Source: DATBWZ01 sp036514535
Lineage (GTDB): Bacteria > JAMCPX01 > DATBWZ01
Assembly (NCBI GenBank): GCA_036514535.1
Contig: DATBWZ010000048.1
Coordinates: 1 to 17,658 of the forward strand
Length of the DNA stretch: 17,658 nucleotides
Direction of reading: 5' to 3'
How positions within the stretch are numbered: the stretch's first letter is position 1; each line of letters opens with the position of its first letter. The position numbers were made by a program, and so were the translations under genes. Shown piece by piece: positions 14,373 through 17,658 of the stretch. The notes beneath the pieces were generated by a model that was not told where the DNA came from, did no database searches, and worked only from the letters and a program-made list of their open reading frames with translations.

Positions 14373-16631
14373 CTAAACAACATTCCTCTCAAATAATACC
14401 ACGTTTTTTCCCTCTCTATGCCGTGGTAATTCCACAATAAATTTCGCTCCGACAGGGGAATTATCCTCTATCCTGATTCTGCCATTATGTTCCCGCACAA
14501 TGCTGTGAACAATAGCAAGGCCAAGACCCATTCCGCCCTTTCTTGAAGAGAAATATGGTTCAAAGAGATGGGGCTTTATATCTTTGGACACTCCGCAACC
14601 TGTATCCGCAACCTCAAGAACAGCACAATCTTCCTTTCCGTTAAACAGCGTTCGAACCATTATTTCTCCCTTCTCGTTGACAGCGTTAACCGCGTTGTCC
14701 AGAAGGTTAATCAAAAGCCTGTTTATCTGATCTTTATCAAACTCAAAAAAAGGCAGACTGCTGTCTGGAAACACGGTAAAATTAATATTTTTGTGTGCTG
14801 TTTTGTACAGAGCAATCACATTATTTACTGTTTCATTAAGATTGCCAAGTGTGGGTTTTAAGATGGGCAATCTTTCAAAATTTGAAAATTCATTTACAAG
14901 GGTCTTCAATGTTTCTGTTTGCCTGATTATGGTATGAATACAATCTTCAAAAATCTGGAAATCTTCGGTAATATATTTTGAATATTTTCTCTTAAGACGC
15001 TGTGCTGACAACTGAATGGGGGTTAACGGGTTTTTTATTTCATGAGTTACTCTTTTCGCAACATCCTTCCATGCCGCAAGCTTCTGAACTTTCAACAATT
15101 CTGTAATATCCTCAAACACAACAACAACACCCATGTATTTATTATCATCCCTGAGAATAGTAAGGTTCAGGAGCAGAGACACGATGGATTCCCCATTATC
15201 AAATTCCATTTCACCCTGAACAGAATCCCTGTTCAATCGCTCTACCTTATCCATCATAGTCTTTACTATGGTCATGTGGTTGGAACCAAAAACATTCTTG
15301 TATTTTTTCCCTATAACATCAATCGCATTCAGCCTGAGTATGTTTTCAGCCCTGCTGTTTACCATGGTGATAATCCCTTCTGCATCAAGAGAGACAACCC
15401 CGGAAGCGACATTTTTAAGCACAGCCTCCATATATTTTTTCCTCTGCTCAAGTTCCAAGTTGCTTTGCTCAAGTTTTTGATATGCTGACCCCAATTGCGT
15501 CTGATTTAATTTCAGATCCTTTGTCATCTTGTTAAAGGAATCCACAAGATTCCTTATCTCCTCCTCCTGCGGGGGCGTTATGTGAACATTAAGTTCCCCC
15601 CTGGCTATTCTTGAAGCGGCGACAGCAACCTCCCTTATTGGCACGGTAATGGAATTAGCAATCTGAACGCCAAGCCACGATGCCGAGAATATTACGAGCA
15701 ATGTAATTACAAGAAGGAAGACTATATATGTTCCTTTGATCGTCGTTTTCATTATTTCGGTAGATTTAAAATTATCATAATCCCTCACAACCGAAGCCAT
15801 TTTATCCACAAGACTTCTGGGCAGAAAATAATTTACCGCTATTACACCGTTTATCTTTTTGTTGCTGTCAAAAACAGGCAGAACTGCCCAGACAATATCT
15901 CCTGATTCCAGAGATGCAACTGAGATGTCCTCCTTACCCTGGTAAGCATTTATAAGGATATCAGCATTTTCTGAAACAAGACTGCCAAATTCAGCATTTT
16001 CATTTACAATAGTCGCAAAAACTTTACCTTTTGTATCAAAAATCTCGACCACGCTCAGATTATTCTCTTTGATTCTCCGCTTTATATACCGTTTCAGAAC
16101 CGCAGGATTATCAAGCATCCCCTGGACAATAATTTCATCCCTCATGTTCCTTGCAAAACTCAGGGAGAGATCCCCCATGTTTTTGTAATAAGTATCCACT
16201 ATATCTTTTGCTCTTTGCAGCGAAGATTCTATCTGCACACCAAACCAGTTATCAATGCTCTTTGTAATAAAATTTGTAGCAACTGCAAAGAAGATAAGCG
16301 CTGGAAGAATTGAGAACCCGATCATAGTAAGTATAAGCTTTGTCCTCAGGGTTGATGCCGTAATCCTCTGCCGTCTTCCCATTACCACCTTGGTTATATT
16401 CCTGATAAGAAAAAACAACAGCAATGTCAACAGGATTATATTGAGATTTATCAATCCAAATAATGCTATATTGTTAGAAAGCGGTATTGCACTTGAAAAT
16501 GATGTAAGCTTTCTCATGAAATAGGTAAGAAACACAAGGATACCGGCTGTCAAAATAATTATTACAGTATCCCTTCGCCTTCTTTGCTTTTCTTTAATGC
16601 GGTTGTATACGGAATTTAAATCTTCTGGCAT
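14373..16631 (-). CDS. ntrY: NtrY-type membrane sensor histidine kinase
   Basis: 752 residues. Membrane helices are at about 22-40, 55-77, 98-118 and 300-320. The extracytoplasmic sensor region spans about 120-298. HAMP follows (321-375, with VPIREVAVAASRIARGEL), then a coiled stretch, a PAS domain (396-510), HisKA with the phosphoacceptor H530 in THEIKNPLTPIQLSAQRLKRKY, and the ATPase domain: N box LLINLLDNAVNAV (639-651), G1 DTGCG (676-680), FEPYFSS (690-696) and G2 GMGLGLAI (700-707). This is the standard NtrY layout, and the sequence around H530 is very close to the family. No ribosome site precedes the ATG; a candidate promoter ends 11 bases upstream. The signal sensed is unknown. Confidence 0.88.
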   Translation of the reverse strand: MPEDLNSVYNRIKEKQRRRRDTVIIILTAGILVFLTYFMRKLTSFSSAIPLSNNIALFGLINLNIILLTLLLFFLIRNITKVVMGRRQRITASTLRTKLILTMIGFSILPALIFFAVATNFITKSIDNWFGVQIESSLQRAKDIVDTYYKNMGDLSLSFARNMRDEIIVQGMLDNPAVLKRYIKRRIKENNLSVVEIFDTKGKVFATIVNENAEFGSLVSENADILINAYQGKEDISVASLESGDIVWAVLPVFDSNKKINGVIAVNYFLPRSLVDKMASVVRDYDNFKSTEIMKTTIKGTYIVFLLVITLLVIFSASWLGVQIANSITVPIREVAVAASRIARGELNVHITPPQEEEIRNLVDSFNKMTKDLKLNQTQLGSAYQKLEQSNLELEQRKKYMEAVLKNVASGVVSLDAEGIITMVNSRAENILRLNAIDVIGKKYKNVFGSNHMTIVKTMMDKVERLNRDSVQGEMEFDNGESIVSLLLNLTILRDDNKYMGVVVVFEDITELLKVQKLAAWKDVAKRVTHEIKNPLTPIQLSAQRLKRKYSKYITEDFQIFEDCIHTIIRQTETLKTLVNEFSNFERLPILKPTLGNLNETVNNVIALYKTAHKNINFTVFPDSSLPFFEFDKDQINRLLINLLDNAVNAVNEKGEIMVRTLFNGKEDCAVLEVADTGCGVSKDIKPHLFEPYFSSRKGGMGLGLAIVHSIVREHNGRIRIEDNSPVGAKFIVELPRHREGKNVVLFERNVV

Positions 16632-16642
16632 TTTATCGTTTT

Positions 16643-16671
16643 ATTTTATATTTTTTGCCAATTAAATGCAA
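16643..16671 (-). promoter_or_regulatory. candidate sigma-70 promoter for ntrYX and downstream genes
   Basis: The 90-base gap between tadA and ntrY is the longest non-coding stretch in the window. On the minus strand it holds TTGCAT (16666-16671), 17 bases, and TAAAAT (16643-16648), a weak -35 and a good -10. The start site would leave a leader of only about 5 bases before the ntrY ATG. No terminator-like hairpin was seen in the gap. Confidence 0.3.
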
Positions 16672-16721
16672 GTGTAATCGAGATGATACCTTTAGATAAC
16701 TCATTCTATATCAGGAAACAA

Positions 16722-17195
16722 CTAATTTTTATTCTTTTTTCGTTTTTTAAGGAAAAAATCCCTCAGAACCGCGATACATTCGTCCTCCTTAATCCCCCGG
16801 ACCACCTCAAGCATGTGATTGAATTTTCTGTTTCTCAGAATATTCACGACTGAACCGTCAGATCCTGATTTGGGATCCCGCGCACCATAAACAACACGTT
16901 TTATGCGGGAATTGAGAATTGCTCCTGCACACATTGGGCATGGCTCTATGGTAGCAAAAAGGGTTATACCGGGCAGACGGTAATTTTTAATTTTTTCCCC
17001 GGCATACCTCAACGCGAGAATCTCTGCATGAGCAGTAGGATCGTTTTTCTGTATGCACCTGTTATGCTCTCTGGCAATAACCTTTCCTTCCTGCACAAGA
17101 ACCGCACCTACAGGCACTTCCCCCTCTTCTTCGGCACGAATTGCTTCTTTCAATGCCTCCATCATAAATCCTGCATCAAGACTGATTCCCTTCAT
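16722..17195 (-). CDS. tadA: tRNA-specific adenosine deaminase TadA
   Basis: 157 residues from the chosen ATG. It converts adenosine 34 to inosine in the tRNA anticodon wobble position (tRNA-Arg in bacteria). Zinc and catalytic residues are all present: His 66 and Glu 68 in PTAHAEIL, and Cys 96 and 99 in EPCPMCAGAI. The N-terminal EEGEVPVGAVLV and the N in REHNRC are also family-typical. A TTG at 17204 would add three residues; another ATG at codon 12 follows GCAGGA. The ATG at 17195 gives the normal family length. The C-terminus is lysine-rich (KKRKKNKN). It lies between the cytochrome gene and ntrY and has no clear functional link to either. Confidence 0.93.
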   Translation of the reverse strand: MKGISLDAGFMMEALKEAIRAEEEGEVPVGAVLVQEGKVIAREHNRCIQKNDPTAHAEILALRYAGEKIKNYRLPGITLFATIEPCPMCAGAILNSRIKRVVYGARDPKSGSDGSVVNILRNRKFNHMLEVVRGIKEDECIAVLRDFFLKKRKKNKN

Positions 17196-17248
17196 TATTG
17201 ACAAAATACCATAATATTTAGAGCAGGTTAATCATCGTCCATATCTCC

Positions 17249-17658
17249 CTAATGGCAGAGTTTACATGTAGGATGCTCATCCTTATCCAGCGAACTTTTG
17301 AATCCCGGAGGATGAATTTTAACGCCCTTTCCCGCCCGATGGCAGGCAATGCAGTTTGTATTGGGACCTGCATCATGACAGCTCGCGCACAGGGTTATAT
17401 CCCTCCGCGCAATCCTGCCGTGGAAATTCCGCGAACCAGGGACCAGCCAATCCGATGGATGGCCTGGTTGCTCCAACCTTGAGGGTTTTGCCCCGGAAAT
17501 CTCATGGCATTTACTGCACATCTTAACATCGTGGCATTTCAAACAGCTGTTCTGGTCAGCCCTTGCTTCCAGCGGATGCCTTGAAATCCAGTCCCCCCTG
17601 TGAATGAACGAGCGGTGTTCTAATTCAGGAAACTTTATGCTGGGTTTCACCCCCTCTG
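17249..17658 (-). CDS. multihaem cytochrome c, 5' end outside window
   Basis: The frame is open to the edge of the window, so the N-terminus, including any signal peptide, is missing. A GTG at 17650 is possible but has no properly spaced ribosome site. The visible 136 codons hold five CxxCH haem-attachment motifs: CLKCH, CSKCH, CASCH, CIACH and CKLCH, the last forming the very C-terminus. Further histidines (in HRGDW, RHPLE, GHPSDW, FHGR, KIHPPG, DEHPTC) could be distal axial ligands. The protein is probably periplasmic and carries electrons. I do not recognise a specific subfamily; it resembles the many small multihaem cytochromes of metal- or sulfate-reducing bacteria. Ends 53 bases before the chosen tadA start. 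Confidence 0.85.
   Translation of the reverse strand, partial: EGVKPSIKFPELEHRSFIHRGDWISRHPLEARADQNSCLKCHDVKMCSKCHEISGAKPSRLEQPGHPSDWLVPGSRNFHGRIARRDITLCASCHDAGPNTNCIACHRAGKGVKIHPPGFKSSLDKDEHPTCKLCH

Noticed and set aside
15042..15488. Plus-strand open frame of 148 codons inside ntrY
   Set aside because: It is the antisense shadow of the well-supported kinase coding sequence, with no recognisable domain.
16679..16701. Weak hairpin in the tadA-ntrY gap
   Set aside because: The stem is interrupted by mismatches and is AT-rich; no T-run follows it.
1..17658. tRNA, rRNA, CRISPR, insertion sequence or attachment-site signals
   Set aside because: Nothing of this kind was seen; the window is almost entirely covered by coding sequence, and the only clear direct repeat is the gspE duplication.

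Overview
The window carries 17 genes packed almost end to end, with no non-coding stretch longer than about 90 bases. Sixteen lie on the minus strand and one on the plus strand. The DNA is moderately AT-rich by eye. A type II secretion system (secretin, inner-membrane platform, pseudopilins) shows a diderm bacterium. The multihaem c-type cytochrome fragment, the NtrY/NtrX pair, the Memo-AMMECR1 fusion and the thiolase-like/DUF35 cluster together suggest an anaerobic or respiratory lineage of the Desulfobacterota/Nitrospirota/candidate-phylum kind. This placement is inference; no rRNA or species marker is present.

Layout in the direction of minus-strand transcription (right to left): the 3' part of a pentahaem cytochrome c (17658-17249); the tRNA adenosine deaminase tadA (17195-16722); a 90-base gap with a candidate promoter; the NtrY-type sensor kinase (16631-14373) and NtrX-type sigma-54 activator (14370-13009), 2 bases apart; gspC, D, E, F, G, H, I and J (12993-4618), with short gaps or overlaps; then two thiolase-like genes and two DUF35 zinc-ribbon/OB-fold genes (about 4541-1227), also tightly packed. 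Facing them on the plus strand is the 3' part of a Memo-AMMECR1 fusion gene (1-1215), whose stop lies 11 bases from the end of the last minus-strand gene.

The gsp genes encode a substrate-recruiting inner-membrane protein (C), the secretin (D), the ATPase (E), the platform protein (F), the major pseudopilin (G) and three minor pseudopilins (H, I, J). The tip pseudopilin K, the L and M assembly proteins and prepilin peptidase are not in the window. The thiolase/DUF35 block sits where gspK-L-M often follow. NtrYX directly upstream may control the secretion operon or simply be co-transcribed with it.

The most unusual part is the four-gene block of paired paralogues: two thiolase-fold proteins, both without the catalytic cysteine and without the His of the GHP motif, and two DUF35 proteins with intact four-cysteine ribbons. 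I infer a hetero-oligomeric acyl-CoA enzyme that probably does not use ordinary thiolase chemistry. Other points worth a look are a perfect extended -10 box that would make gspE leaderless, a 27-bp tandem duplication at the start of gspE, a roughly 150-residue charged tail on the secretin, and loss of the signature cysteine in the AMMECR1 domain.
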